From the NCBI GenBank assembly GCA_963971405.1, contig OZ020488.1, forward strand, positions 10,729,261 to 10,793,260: a stretch of 64,000 nucleotides of DNA, in the 5' to 3' direction. Origin of the DNA: Psococerastis gibbosa. Its lineage: Eukaryota > Arthropoda > Insecta > Psocodea > Psocidae. Made by a program: the position numbers and the translations under genes. Below the pieces are notes generated by a model that saw only the letters and a program-made list of their open reading frames with translations, searched no databases and was not told the DNA's origin. Shown piece after piece: positions 44,404 through 57,265 of this stretch. Within the stretch, counting starts at the first letter, position 1. Each line of letters starts with the position of its first letter.

Positions 44404-47400
44404 TTTCAAGCTGTTCCACGCGTCTATAGTTGTATCTTTCTGACGCGAGAACTTACAAATGCAATGGGATTGTGAGAAATGTGCAAAATGGCCGAGTGGG
44501 AGGCAATGGGAATTTATGAAAATTAGTAATAGCTTAAAGCGTTAAAAGTAGAAAAAGTGATGGATTAATTTTTACCCTATGCAATTTGTTCTATAACCCA
44601 AGTTCAGAACCACCTTTTCCTCATTGAACCAAATTCTTCCCCTGATGCATTTGCCCCAAATCTGTGAAGTAATGTTTTTACTCCACTCAAAAAGCCAGGG
44701 AACTCAACTAAATGGTGGTATGTCAGTTTTCGGCATTTAGAACAATTTGCAGAGTATTACGTCACATATACTGCGTACTATTGTAAGTTAAGCTTAGGCC
44801 TGGGCCGTCATTAATCTAAAATTAGTAATAACACTCTTGCACACTTGCTGGAATACATGATCTGGAGTAGACCATGTCATTTTGTTTATTGAAAGATTCT
44901 TCGACGGTAAAGATTTTATCACCGGTAAAAAGGACATTTTCCTGTCCATTAGTTGCATGCAATCGTGTAAGTGGGCTTCTTTTTTATTTCCTTAAGATGT
45001 GCATGATCTGTGGTGTGACGGTAAGGCTTAAGTTGCAGATCATCTCTCAATGAGGTTCTGTAGGGACAGTTTTGGTCACTAGGTTAGCTGACGACAAACC
45101 GATATCCATATTATTCAAAATGGCCGCCGTTTGCATGCGAAAACTAAGCTCTTAGCATCTAATTAATTCTTTTAATATTTTTACTATGCCTGGACCTTAT
45201 TTCGCTGCATATAATTTAATATATATATTCTCCATGATTTATAGAAAGATATGACTTTAAAATAATACGTAATTAAAAATCATTTTAAAATAGTATTGAG
45301 GCTTATGGAAAAATCAACGCTTTGATATCATTGCAACTGGTGCTGCCATCTACAAAATGACGCCACAAATGAACCCCATAGGCGGCTTACGGATCGTTTC
45401 GATATCTTGATGTCACGAGCCTGGTTGCGCGTTACGCGGGAAGTCGTGCTCTTGCCAAAACACTGCGTCAGGGAACGTTCCCTTCGATTATAACATGCAA
45501 AAGGCTTTGTTGTTCGTTCCTCATCACATGGCCGAAGTTTATCGTTTCTTAACCGTTAGCAGCAACTCCGCTTCTGTATCCATTCACCTCAGGACCTCGG
45601 CAGTAGAACACGATCTCTTCAAGATATGCACATGTATGCGTCCGTATATCCATATTTCAAATGCACTGGTTCTGTTCCCCATAGGCGGGGTTTCCATTGA
45701 CCTTGTTTGCGAAAGCTACCGTGATAGCAGACCTTTTTAGACTGTCTTTAATGTCTGAGAGCACGTCAATAGCACGGTAGCTTTCGCAAACAAGGTCAAC
45801 GTCCTTTCCTCCATTATATGCCACATACAATATAATACTACTTAGAAAATTGATGTTAACCGATTTTTTAGTCTACACACATCCTCTTAAATGAATGTAG
45901 TGAACGTTTAAAAAGTTATGTTAGTAGTCAGTTATTTTTAAATTGAATTTAAATATACTGCTTCATCATTAATTTAAATACTATGTAATAATACGATACT
46001 TTCAGAATGTTAGCTGTTCATTTGTATTCATTTATATTACAATTAGAACAAACAAAAAGTAGGAATGTTAAAGTCAAGTAGCCGCCACCGAAAATTCCTA
46101 AAATAGTTCAACATTTTATAAAACTCAGTTTTGTAAAATAATTTCACGGATAATTCAGACATACTGAACAATTTATTGAAATTGGCCCAAGTTTTCTTTA
46201 TCAGTTAAACAATACTACCCTACTGATTAGCCTAAGTTTCGTAAAATTTTATAACCACTTGCGAAAACTCATACTTAGGCCCAAAAGAAGCATTTGCTGC
46301 TCGGACATAGACAAACTCAACAACTTGCAAAACAAGAAGTAAGGCTCATCACAATGGTTATTATAGTTAAATTATAAAATTTAACAATTTCATCACGAAT
46401 TGTAAACTGAACATTAATGCATACATTTAACAGTAAAGACCATAATGTATGGCGCACCCGTAGAAAACCTATTAAATGAAAGGCCTAACGCCGGAAACAT
46501 AGAAGTATAAACTAAAATAAAGTATAAAATTAAAATAGCGTTTTTTCACAGTAGGTAAACAGTTACCTAAATATTCCTTGCACTTTAATATAATCACAGT
46601 TTATGGCATTATAAAAGCTACATTTAAATATTCTTTCATTCAAATTATCATCAATAAATCTGCCTACTAGGCTAGATAAAAACATGATCAAATTTAAAAA
46701 AAAAAATCATAAAAACGGAACACAATAAAAATCTTATATAACAATAATAATTAGTTATGTCATACATTAAGTACCGTAATCTACTATATTTAATGAGAGA
46801 AACTAATTAAAACTAGTGTTATTTAAGCACCACTAAAATTAAACTAGCACGTTAACTTAATTCACTAAACATTATTTTAATTTTCTAAAATAATGGATAA
46901 ATTTGTAAAAAGTTAGGAATACTGCTGCCTAAATACCCTAGAAATATGTTAATCGTATTTTTTTAACTCCCAGCAAATTTGGCACTTGTATTGTATTGAA
47001 GTACAATAAAATTGTTCTTTTAATTAATGATAATCTGCACCCAAATATATGAAAAGACTAAGTAATTTTATAGCTACTGTCGTACTTTGCTTGCAGAATC
47101 TAATTGTTATAATTCGAATAAACAACGGAAGCAACTTGTATTTCTTTGTAAAAAACAATAAAAAGTGATAAAGCGCATCATTCTTCATAGGATAAGAATG
47201 GCAGCCATTAGGGAGATGCGCCCCACCAATCACAGCGAGGCGGAGGCCATGTCGGATTTTCCTCTACGACAGCTGTTGTCCATTGGCGACACATATAAAC
47301 GATAATCATCCACACAGACCAGCATCCCACAATAATTTGGTTTGTTTAGAGGATTGTCTCTGGACGGATTTCTTTATACCATTAATTAGTTCCCTACAGT

Positions 47401-47452
47401 AAAATGCACTGTAAAAGTATCTTAACTAAAGAAATTCAATGGTAGCTGCACG
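44404..47452. other. Convergent intergenic region, DDX23 and SAPCD2 3' ends
   Basis: AT-rich and non-coding. It should contain the 3' UTRs of both genes; AATAAA-like sites occur (for example near 46511) but cannot be tied to either gene. The only structured feature is the short hairpin at 45684-45812. Confidence 0.5.
45684..45812. mobile_element. Short foldback element, copy V3
   Basis: Inverted arms with stem TTGACCTTGTTTGCGAAAGC and TACCGTG, loop TTTTTAGACTGTCTTTAATG. Tips (GGCGG) and loop motif (AGACTGT) match V1 and V2; the stem cassette GCGAAAGCTACCGTG is unique to this copy and is present in both arms. Flanks ATA/ATT; the right tip is decayed. Confidence 0.7.
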
Positions 47453-50400
47453 CTACATGAAGCCTATTCGGTTGATTTCTTGCATGGAAGGCCGCATTTG
47501 GACCCTGGACCGCAGTTGGTAAAGTTCCCGCACCATCCCAGCCTTTTCTTGTTCCAGAGCAGTAATTTTCTCACTTTTCTCGCTCACTTCCTAAACACAA
47601 GACAAAAAAAAAGTCAGAACCCGGCATAACCAATACGGGAAAAAGAAAAAATATGAATGGCATATTGTATTTTTACCCAAGAAAAAATTACTTTTTATTA
47701 GAGATGAAACTGATATCACTATCCGGTATCCAGTCAAAAATTTCTACGGCAGATTACCGGTTTTACAAAAATACAAAATATCAAATTTAGTGCAGTTCTT
47801 TATTTATAGCGAGCGGGGTCGGTGCTTTTATGAAAACTACCTCTACTTGTGTCCTTAGAATACGTGTGACTTTCCCCATCAGGGTGTGGGTGGATATGTC
47901 TTTTTTGGCTAAACGGGCAGGTCTAAAACCCCCTTTTGACATTGGCGATTATTATTATCTTATTCTTAGGGTTGAAAAATATGAAAACAAATTTTTTTAA
48001 ATAGTACATTCCATTATAAAATTATCTTGTTTACAGTTTTAATCCCAGTTTAAGGGTCGAATTAATAGCCATGAGAGAGGTTTTATTTTAATTGCAACAT
48101 GAAAAACAGATTTTTAATACTTCTAATATCTACACCCGGTTTCCTGAACCTAAAACACTAAAGTGTATTGATAGTATAAGAAAATGAATAAAAACTACGC
48201 CACTCACTTTTAAATGTGAGTTGATACGCACCTTTGTAAGGAGTCTGTTCTGGTGTTTGACACGGGAGAGATCGGAGGAGGCGCGGTGGTGTACGGCCAA
48301 GTTCATGTGGAGCGGCAGCCCCCCGCGCTCCCACGACTCCGTTAATGCCGCCAGGTGTCGGTTCACTTCCAGCACGCGCGCCCGCTGCAGCTCCAACTTC
48401 TCCGCTTGCGCTTCGTTCCATGGCTCCTATAATACCGACAGCATTGATGGATGAAACAGTAGTGTATGGGTGTGGACTATCATCCAAAGGGTTACTGTAT
48501 TTTCTACCTATGCTTTGGAGGGCATGGGAAGTCGGCAGTCCCGACTCGCGAGCCATCCAAATTGAAAGTAAGATGAGTGTCATGAAACTGTGAGTATGAG
48601 TGAGCTGGAATGGCTGTGTGAATGAGATTATTACTCACAGTTTATCATAATTTTATTTTAAGCAGTTAATTGTAAGAGAGGGCCTTTGACCCTAATATTG
48701 TTGTATATGTTGTGGGTTTTTTTTTCATTAAAGACGATTATTATTATTATTATCTTTTGTCCCAAATAAGCGCTAGCTTGGGGATGCGGGATGGTATTAT
48801 TATGTATTGTATTTTTGTAATATATGCTCCTTGTCCAGGGAATACTGGACAAGGAAAAGAAAGAAAGAAGAAGAATTATTAAGATTTACCCTTAACTCCG
48901 CTAGGTTGTCTCCGAAATAGGGCAAAAGTTGTTATTTAATTATTTTCGAAAAAGGTAAGTAGGCTGTCAAAGAAAACATTCCTAACCTTTGGTATTGAAC
49001 ATTGCATTTATGTTTTAGGTAGGGTACCCTGTAATGCCATCGGGACATTGGTTCCGAGTGAAAATGGTGTAGAGAAAGGTAAATGGTATTGTAAATAATC
49101 CGAAGATATTAAATATTATATCTTCTTTCATCTTCTCCCAACAAATCTAACAAAGAACGACCCTACCGAACTGCTGAAAAGCGCTACACTGGAGATGTGT
49201 CACGTAAAATATAAAGACTACACAAAAATCTACACAGATGGATCTGTAGATCTCAAAGGAGGAAAAACTGGAGCAGGATACTACGTACAGACAACAGGAG
49301 AAAAATATTATATTCCGGCCAACGCAACTTCTAGCATGGAAGCTGAACTATTAGCAATTGATGCAGCACTGGCAAGTGACAGTATACTGGACGGGGCAAA
49401 CGTTGTCATACTAACCGACTCAAAGTCAGCACTGCAATACCTAAACAAATGTGAGCCGTCTGACTACGAATTCAGGGTAGAGAGCATCAGAAACAAACTT
49501 TTCAACATCGCAAACAAAGTAGACAACATCGTACTACAATGGGTACCTGCTCACTGCGGTGTCGAGGGCAATGAAATAGCAGATGTAATAGCCAAAGAAG
49601 CATCTCAACTACTACCGGTAGGGAAAAAGATGTTCCCATTATCGCAGTGCAAACATTTGGCGGGCAAGATATTTCGACAAGAATGGGAAGAAAAGTGGAG
49701 AAGTGGACAGTGGAGAAGTGGACGTACAGGACGTTTCCTCCATGCTCTCCAACCCTCGCCTGCAAGCCCCACTTGGTACAAAGGAGTTTCCAGAGCCACA
49801 GCAACGTTTGCATCACGCGCAAGAACGGGACACATCTTAAGTAGGCAACATCTACACAGGCTCAACCTCGTAGACACCTCTGCGTGCAGAACATGTGGAA
49901 GCGAAATCGAATCCCTCCAACATATTCTACTCGAATGCAGCACCCCAAATGTAGAAAGAGAGAGGCTGAAACAGATTGTTCCCGATAAAAACCTCGAAAT
50001 CATCCTCAAGACAAAGGACCTATGGAGCCTAGCAAGAAGAGCATTCGACAGACATCGGGCCATACTTGAACCTGGACGCCTGCTTCAAGAAGTAAGAAGT
50101 AAGTAAATATTATACACTTACAACATGCGAGCCTGCGCGGCCAAGGTACTTCATTTTCTCCTGCACTATGGCAATCTGCTTGAGATACCATTCCCGCGTC
50201 CGCTCCACTGCAGATAGCCCTTGCACCAGCATTTCCTTTTCCCGCTCTATATGCTTTATCCTCTTCAACTAAAACGAGGAAAAAATTACTTATTTCTTCA
50301 TTAATTATATGTACACACTCTGGCGATATGATATGATATGATGAGGCTGGCGAATTTTATGTTAATGTAATTAATGTTTTTTCTGCTTTTTTATGAAGCA

Positions 50401-53057
50401 CTCGGTAGTAGTCGGTCTTCTGTTTTACATAAACATCTAATTAATTATATCCCTTTAGGCGGAAATTCCAGCGACCTCGTTTTGCACCGTGAGCGTGACA
50501 TTGCCGTAGCAGACATTACAGTCTAAAAATGTCTGCTACCACGTCAATGTCACGCTCACGGTGCAAAACGAGGTCGGTGGAATTGCCGCCTTAGCACAGT
50601 ACAATTGTTTAGTGTTCCATTTGTAAATAGATTGTAATCACAATACTAGGTCGTCGGATTTGTCGAAAATCGATTTTACTGTAAAATGAGCATGTCCGGT
50701 CCATCCCGGGGCTGTAGACCGTTATCAATATGGCGGGGAAGTGGCTTGCACAAGATAAGTACGCAATTTCGCTGGGTGAATAACCTACACAAGCCAAGTA
50801 CAGAGTTTTGCCCGGGTCCAGGTCTCCGTTCTGCTATGCTGCAATTTTTAAGACTTCGATATTTTTTACATTGGTACTTATCTCTTATAGTTGGGTTATG
50901 GTTATTGGGAGCCCCGTAAGGGATATTATAGCTCCTGCCATTCCAGTTAATATATTTCTATGGTTACCATATTGTAGTCGATGCCATTTTGAAGTGTATG
51001 CCGGCGAGGTTCCCGTTTGCTACGTCCAGCTGGCTTCTTGTACACGTCACTTCCTACGTCTGCACTCCCTGCAATATCAATAAGTGTAAGAACGGAAGAA
51101 AGAAAAATATGCTATCCAATATTAACGTATACAATTTCTACAAGCGGAAACTAGTGACAGATAGTAGTTATATCCGAACATAGAGTACCAAGAGAAAAAC
51201 TTGACCGTTAGTGACGGCACCATAGTGTAGGGGAATATATTTCTTAGTTTATGACACCTTATTTATCGCTCTATGATCGATATTTCTTGGGAAATTTGAC
51301 TTTACGCAAAAATGGAAAATGGAGAGCGAAATACGTTTTCGCATGCTTTGTTACAAAGGCGAATATGTGTGTCCTGCTACCTGCTGGTTTTCCATCGCCC
51401 GAGCTTCTACCCCATATGTAGGCCTTGTTGGGGTCCTGCTCTTGTCCCACGAAGCCTTTCTGCCAGTTGTGTAGAGCCGTCCTGATCTCGGCCCGCTCCA
51501 ACTGCCGGTCCTGCGTATTCCTATCCATCAACAACGGTCTCTCCATACCCGGTGCGGACCGTGGTGGTTTGGGTGGTCCGTACATAATTGGTGCACCTGT
51601 CAAATATAAGAATTTAGAGGCGGAAATAATTAAAATTGTTAAATGTCTGTTTACTGTTTCTGTATGTGTTGATTTACTTATGCACATAATATCATATGCT
51701 ACAAAGTGTCTTGACAATGCATTTGACTTTGCAAAGTTGTGTATGCGGACATTACGCGTAAATCTCATCTTAATGTGGAAAAATAGCAACACCTGACGGC
51801 TTACTGGCAGGACACGGACATTTATGGACGAAATGGAGCATGACAAGGTACTGCCATCATGAGGTTAAGTCAACCCAATAAATAAATATTTAGTCGTTCA
51901 TATCTTATTTTCAACACGTTTCGAGCAATTAAAGTAAGCCAAGATGTAAATAATCTTGATGACACGCACCATATTTGGCGACGCGATAACATATTATCTG
52001 CCAAGTGTTTTAATTGACATGACACGGATTGCGGATAGGTCATAACGTGAGAACTGTGTGAGTAGATTTCAGCTTAAGAGCCTATAATTTCATTTCATTG
52101 GGCTATTTGGGCTTACGCTCATCGCCGTCAATGATGTATTGTCGGAAATTTAATTATTTTATCTTAAATATAGTTGTCAAATTTCTGGTCAATACACAAT
52201 TATTGTTATTATTATATTGTTTTATCATTATTTTCGCAATGACATATTAATTACTACCATTTGATTTTCTACAAACCTTGATTTCGAACGTAGTATGGCA
52301 TAGCGGGAGGGAAGGCAGTTGCATCTGCGTCACCCTGAAAATTGTCTTTTGGCTCTGGAAGCAACTGAGGCATACTGGCCGTACGGCTGGCAAGTGCATT
52401 GTTTGGTCTCACAGTCGCAGTGTTGGTCCAAGGCGGCTTATTTGAAGTATCTGGAAAACAGTTGGACCAGCACTCACTTACATTATACTGTCATTAATAA
52501 TGGATTTTTAATTAATTTGACTTGACAAGTCAAAATAATATGGTATAATTCTATGCTTAAAGTCCAATAATAAGTAGGCTTACCCTTACCGCTTACCTCC
52601 ACTTTCCAAAGTTGGCGCCGATGGAGGTCTCTGAGGTAAAATCTTGCGCACTTCTGGTTGCAACGATTTCTGCGTCTTCTGAGACTCTGCCTGGTTTCTT
52701 AACAAACAAATTTTCAAGCCAGCACAAAACCTTTCGAAAGAGAGCAGACCACTTGGAGGCGTTACTTTCTGTAAGCTTTCGAGTACTCCCTTTGGCCGGC
52801 CTTTTGAACCATCGTCTTGCCACCATTGTTGGATGTCTAGAACAATGTATAACTCTGATTTATGTGGACTGTTTATGCAACATACCTAATCGTAAGTAGC
52901 GCACGAATGAGGAAGTAGGGAGTGTTTATATATAGTACAAACCTGAAAATCGTACACAGCCTGTTTTCTGATCATCGAGAATGTCAAATAATGTTCTCAT
53001 TGCCGTAACAAATTTTTTAGGCAAACCTTCCAAGGTAGCGGATTGGTACTGGGACAT
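47453..53057 (-). CDS. SAPCD2: SAPCD2-like suppressor APC domain protein, 8 exons
   Basis: Exons in transcript order: 53057-52943, 52836-52597, 52450-52277, 51596-51381, 51068-50968, 50268-50122, 48426-48232, 47590-47453. The spliced CDS is 1326 nt (441 residues; human SAPCD2 about 394), all phases agreeing and all introns GT-AG. ATG 53057 starts directly before the conserved N-terminal block LPKKFVTAMRTLFDILDD, followed by CAGLKICLLR. The Pro-rich middle is unconserved. Exon 5 gives RRHTLQNGIDYNM, the family's RRHTI..GVD block; exon 6 a coiled coil with EREKEMLVQGL and TREWYLKQ; exons 7-8 the C-terminal coil with HQNRLLTKEVSEKSEKITAL. Vertebrate SAPCD2 acts at the cell cortex on LGN-dependent spindle orientation; the same role here is inference. 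Intron 6 carries a LINE and intron 5 a hairpin element. Confidence 0.93.
48500..48940 (+). repeat. SINE pieces and (ATT)n tail, SAPCD2 intron 6
   Basis: 48510-48545 resembles the SINE family C body (GGAGGGCATGGGAAGTCGGC). 48670-48755 reads as a 3' end with an (ATT)n run, and 48885-48915 has the tail CTTAACTCCGCTAGGTTG. Fragmentary, with uncertain limits. Confidence 0.45.
49121..50103 (+). mobile_element. 5'-truncated LINE with RNase H domain, SAPCD2 intron 6
   Basis: 983-bp insertion flanked by a perfect 11-bp duplication TAAATATTATA (49110-49120, 50104-50114). A 303-codon open frame (49195-50106) encodes RNase H (IYTDGSVDL, SSMEAELLAIDAAL, ILTDSKSAL, VPAHCGVEGNEIAD) and a Cys/His finger CRTCGSEIESLQHILLEC. 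The frame has no break, so the insertion is young. It is antisense to SAPCD2 and ends next to the exon 6 donor. Confidence 0.88.
50458..50590. mobile_element. Short foldback element, copy V1, SAPCD2 intron 5
   Basis: 133 bp between TTA duplications (50455-50457, 50591-50593). Tips GGCGGAAATTCCA and the complement; stem CGACCTCGTTTTGCACCGTG then AGCGTGACATTG; loop ACAGTCTAAAAATG flanked by GTAGCAGACAT and its complement. The arms pair with few mismatches. The cassette TGCACCGTGAGCGTGAC is unique to this copy. Confidence 0.82.
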
Positions 53058-53639
53058 TTTAATGGGGATTTCTATTAAAATTTAAAATTCTACATATTAT
53101 ACGACCTACGGCCTACGCTTGTTTTATTTACGGATTGAAAGTTGAAACCGTTCGAACGTGGCAGCAGATATAAGAATAACATGGCGACCGGTTGTAATGG
53201 TGGTATTAGTATTGCCCTAATGGTGCATTTTTCAAAATTAATTCAGACAACCGAAATGGAAAAACCATGGGTGCCTCGAGCAATGTAAGACATGGTTCAT
53301 ACTTCATGGTCCCCTTTGCAACAATATGAATATAGGCATTCCTTTTTTAGCTTTGTAAAATCTATACATATATATATACGAAATACATTTATTACAGCTA
53401 TACTTTACTACTATTAAATGCGTAAAACCCTACTATTTTGCTCTTATATTTTCAATTTTTCCTAATCCTGCCTGAAGACGTCATAAGATCTACATAGTTT
53501 TGCCCCCACCGTCATTCTAAAACTTTACGCCTCTGCCTGAAAATATTTAATTTATGGTTATACGAATATTTTCTGCGAAATTGGATTTTATTAATTTAAA
53601 AGGAAAAAATTTTCAGATTCAGATTATAGCCGACTGCTT

Positions 53640-54535
53640 CTGTGCATACAATTTTAGTTTGTTTTGCCCATTTATTGAAGATGTACTACAAGAACCGGTC
53701 CGAGTTTACTCGAACATGCTTTCCAATTTATCAAAATTAGCAGACAGAGAAAATGAGTAATTTCATGGTAAATAATTTTCCTATGGTTAAATTTCCGATA
53801 TCTCGGGGGGGGGGGGGGGGTGTCCACCTGACGTCACTCGTCACTGGTGGTGAGGTAAATTCTAGATAGGTCAGACCAACACATTAACACACAGCAATAC
53901 TGGCAGGGCACACAATGCGTTTGAGCGTGAATTTTCTATCATTAAAAAAAAAAAAACTTTTTTTGTACAAAACCAAATACTTTTCTGGGAAGGCAACCTG
54001 TCCGATTTCGTTACTCAATTTAACACCTAAAACATACCTCAAAGTAAAAATCATCGATAGAAAGGTTTCGCAGAAAAATTATTTTTTAGTAATTTTTCGT
54101 TAAAATTTGGTTATTTTTATTTTTTTACCCCCCAGAAGCAAACTATCAAGGGGCAAGCGACCCCCCGCATTTTATCAACATTAACAACAACTACAATGTG
54201 TGTGAATTTAAAAGAAATCGTTGGAGCCGTTTTTGGAAAATAATTTTTTTAGACGGTTTTTTGAAAATAAAACCCCCCCAAATTGAGTTAGCCCAAAATA
54301 AAAGAAATGGTCCCGAGGTATGATTTTTGTGAACCTACATGCCGAATTTCATCAAAATCGACCGAGTAGTTTGCCCGGAAATCGACGCACAGGCAGACAG
54401 ACATTTCGTAAAAACCGCTTTTTTGGGTTCCTGGGACCTTAAAACATGTAAATCCGTTGAAATCTCGGAATCGAAAATTTCGACCGTCACAAAGCTTTCC
54501 TTTATACTACGTATAAATTGGAAAGCAATAAACCT
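53640..54535 (-). repeat. Repeat family A, longest copy
   Basis: On minus it runs from ATACGTAGTATAAAGGAAAG through GAAATGTCTGTCTGCCTGTG, GATGAAATTCGGCATGTAGG, CGAGATATCGGAAATTTAACC and ends GAGTAAACTCGGACCGGTTC. It contains all motif blocks found in the other copies plus about 350 bp between them. It lies in the SAPCD2-TSC1 intergenic region. Nature of the element unknown. Confidence 0.6.
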
Positions 54536-56201
54536 AATTCAAGAGCCATAACCCTAGCCTACTACTCTATTTACTGTGTCTTGTTACAATATGGCGTGGA
54601 GTTGTTAATTTCATGTTTATCTCGTCAAACCTTTTCACCCTATCACAATGATTTCCCTACTGAGACCAGCATTAAATGGTCACGGAACGAATATTATATT
54701 TCCTAAGACCTAAGAGCGAGGTAGCGATAACCGTGCATTTTTGGTCTAGCACCTACTGTATATGCAGATTTTCATTTAAAAAATACAATTCTAATAACAA
54801 TTTGAAGCTGTGCCAATGTTTTGGGATATATTAATACTGGATAACAGATAAATACCTAGCCATTATTAATTATTGTCAATTGGTGAACTTGAATTCCAAA
54901 GGGTTAATTATTCGATCGAAGAAATATTTGGAATGTTTATGTTTGAATCTGAATTTAGGTATTACATTTTCAAATTTTTCTTAGACCCATATTTTCTTGG
55001 ATCTAATATTGGAACAACATTCGTGTGATAGTGACTAATAATGAATAATGACCATTAAAACCTAAATGCTAGACAAAGAAATGAGACATTGCGCTACGTT
55101 AAAATTGTCCACACTATATTTACACAAGAAATATTCGAAACATTGTATAATATTGTGTGCAGTACAAAATCTGGTAATAAGCGCTCATTCTAATTCATAA
55201 ATCTACCTACCCTCCAGTACATAAACATTACATTAATTTAGACACATGAGTAACTGTATGCATGGTTGCAATGTACGACATAATAAACCAGTTGCCATAA
55301 TGTGGCGAAAACAATTATATCGTGACTTCACATGCTTGAGGTAGGGAAAAAGTTGCCGCTAAATGATTAAATGGTCGCCACCCACAAGTTCAGCATCCGG
55401 AACAGAAAAAAAGTCACCTCATTTGTGCCAAATACTTTTGACTGGAAGCGAATTAAAACTTTCTAAAACTATTCCCCATAGTGCCAGCAAAGGCAATAGC
55501 CCAAACCTTGATATATTGTAGGCTACCTTTAATACGTTTAACATTTACACTACGGAAAAATTCTGCTTTGGCCTAAAGTAAACTTCGTGTGAATGTTAAA
55601 GAATAGCCTTCAACCTGTATGGAAGGTTTTTAAAAGATGTGTATTGCATTCTTTGTATTATTATAATGGTTTTTTACACCGATGCCCGCTGATTTTAACG
55701 TTATAGCAATCAATAACTCATCAACTTTTTTTCTTTTTTGAAAAAGATTATTTGCATGCAAACAATTCAATGATTGTTTCCGAATAACCTCTTCAGTCGC
55801 CTCTGTACTCTATAGGTAATACCTGTGTTGAGTTACTACAGGTCACCGTTCGCATGATGTGTAGAGCTGTAGAGACTCCATTAATTAAATGGTCAGCTTT
55901 TGCACACTTCAAAGATTTGATTTTCCTATACTGACTACTGATCTGAGCACATGTAATGTGTAATGTAAATAACATTTCTATTTCAAACTGAATATTAAAC
56001 CAGCAGATACCAGACAATGTGACACATTATAACGGGTTCAACGTACAGTTGTTAACAACAAAATTAACGAATGAATTAGTAAAAACCATTTACAACAGTC
56101 GAATACATTTTCACACATTAAATTGTTTATACGCGATTAACCTTTTTTAAAAATAATAATTAATAAAACATTACATACCAAGCGAACAGATTTGTTTCCA
56201 A
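54536..56201. other. No gene seen
   Basis: AT-rich intergenic sequence between SAPCD2 and TSC1, without supported frames or recognisable repeats. Confidence 0.45.
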
Positions 56202-56204
56202 TTA

Positions 56205-56470
56205 GGAGGCAATTCCACCGGCGAATTTACTTAATTTGTGATTTGAGATTTTTTGTTTGTTTTGTTGTAGGAGACTATTATGTAGATACTTAACTTACCT
56301 GTTGTAAATAAAGTTATAATATGGTAGCAGACATCATTAATAAGTTTCTACCATATTATAACTTTATTTATAATAGATAAGTTAAGTATCTACATAACAG
56401 TCTCCTTAAAACAAAACAAACAAAATTCTCAAATCACAAATGAAGTGAATTCGCCGATGGAATTTGCGCC
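56205..56470. mobile_element. Long foldback element, copy F4
   Basis: 266-bp hairpin with TTA duplications (56202-56204, 56471-56473). Same stem as F1 (AGGAGACTATTATGTAG, CTTAAC), central ATGGTAGCAGACATCATTAA. Left tip GGAGGCAATTCCACC, right tip GGAATTTGCGCC. Confidence 0.82.
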
Positions 56471-57089
56471 TTACTTCAGAACTGCTGACAGTGGGCGTGC
56501 GATATACATTGTAATTAGTTTATTCGGCAACCGTGACTATACTGTATGTACTCCTCATCGGCTTCCACTGATTCTTTCTTAATGACACAATAGATAAAAG
56601 ATAACTCAAAAACTATACGTGATTTGTGACGAAACTAATTAATTTCTCGTTCCACATCCGCAAAGCTATGAAAGTGGTCAGAAGAAAAGTTAATAAAAAA
56701 TGCAAGATTTCGAAGAAAATTTGTATTTTCTCATCTGAAATTTTATTATCTGCAAAAAAGCCGAGAAAGTGCATTTAACTAATTTTATAGGATTGTTGTA
56801 AATCAGTCTGAGGAATGGACTGTTTTCATAGAAAGCTTGAATTTTTTATGTGATCACTTTTATGTCCATGAGGCTGTGAAACGAAAACTTAAATGTATTT
56901 CGTCAAAAAACACGGTCATTCCTTGTCAACAAAATATTTTGAAATCTCCCCCTCGACGAAATGGGAGCATTCATGTTGTTGTTGTTATAACCAATTATGT
57001 GAAGTGACGAGGAAGAGGTATTATAAAACTACGCTGAGTTGAGCCAAACGTCACAGCAGAAAAATTACGCATTTTTTTAATAGTATATT

Positions 57090-57265
57090 GCTTGACTTCT
57101 ATGCAAAGCGAATGGATAACAGCAGGTGTGCGAGGAAATGGCTTGAGGAAGAAATATAGGAATACCAAGAAGGGGAAGACAAAGGACTAGATACAGGAAC
57201 CAGATTGAGAGACAGGAGGGAGTGGAGGAGGCTCACATATCACACCCGGCAACTGCAGCTGATTT
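57090..57265 (+). pseudogene. Probable LINE 3'-end fragment
   Basis: A short stretch reads RRGRQRTRYRNQIERQEG in one frame, resembling the C-terminus of RTE-like ORF2 proteins. Too short for certainty; the surrounding 56471-58345 has no other supported feature. Confidence 0.35.

Noticed and set aside
48158..48583. 141-codon minus-strand frame
   Set aside because: It overlaps SAPCD2 exon 7 in another frame and runs into intron; the conserved frame is the one ending KHQNRLLTK.
50625..50690. SAPCD2 RRHTL-block exon near 50650 (RRPSIVITI)
   Set aside because: Only a loose resemblance; the true block RRHTLQNGIDY with correct phase and splice sites is at 51068-50968.
51271..51846. 191-codon minus-strand frame as a separate gene
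   Set aside because: Its middle is SAPCD2 exon 4; both ends are intron read-through, as shown by splice sites and phase.
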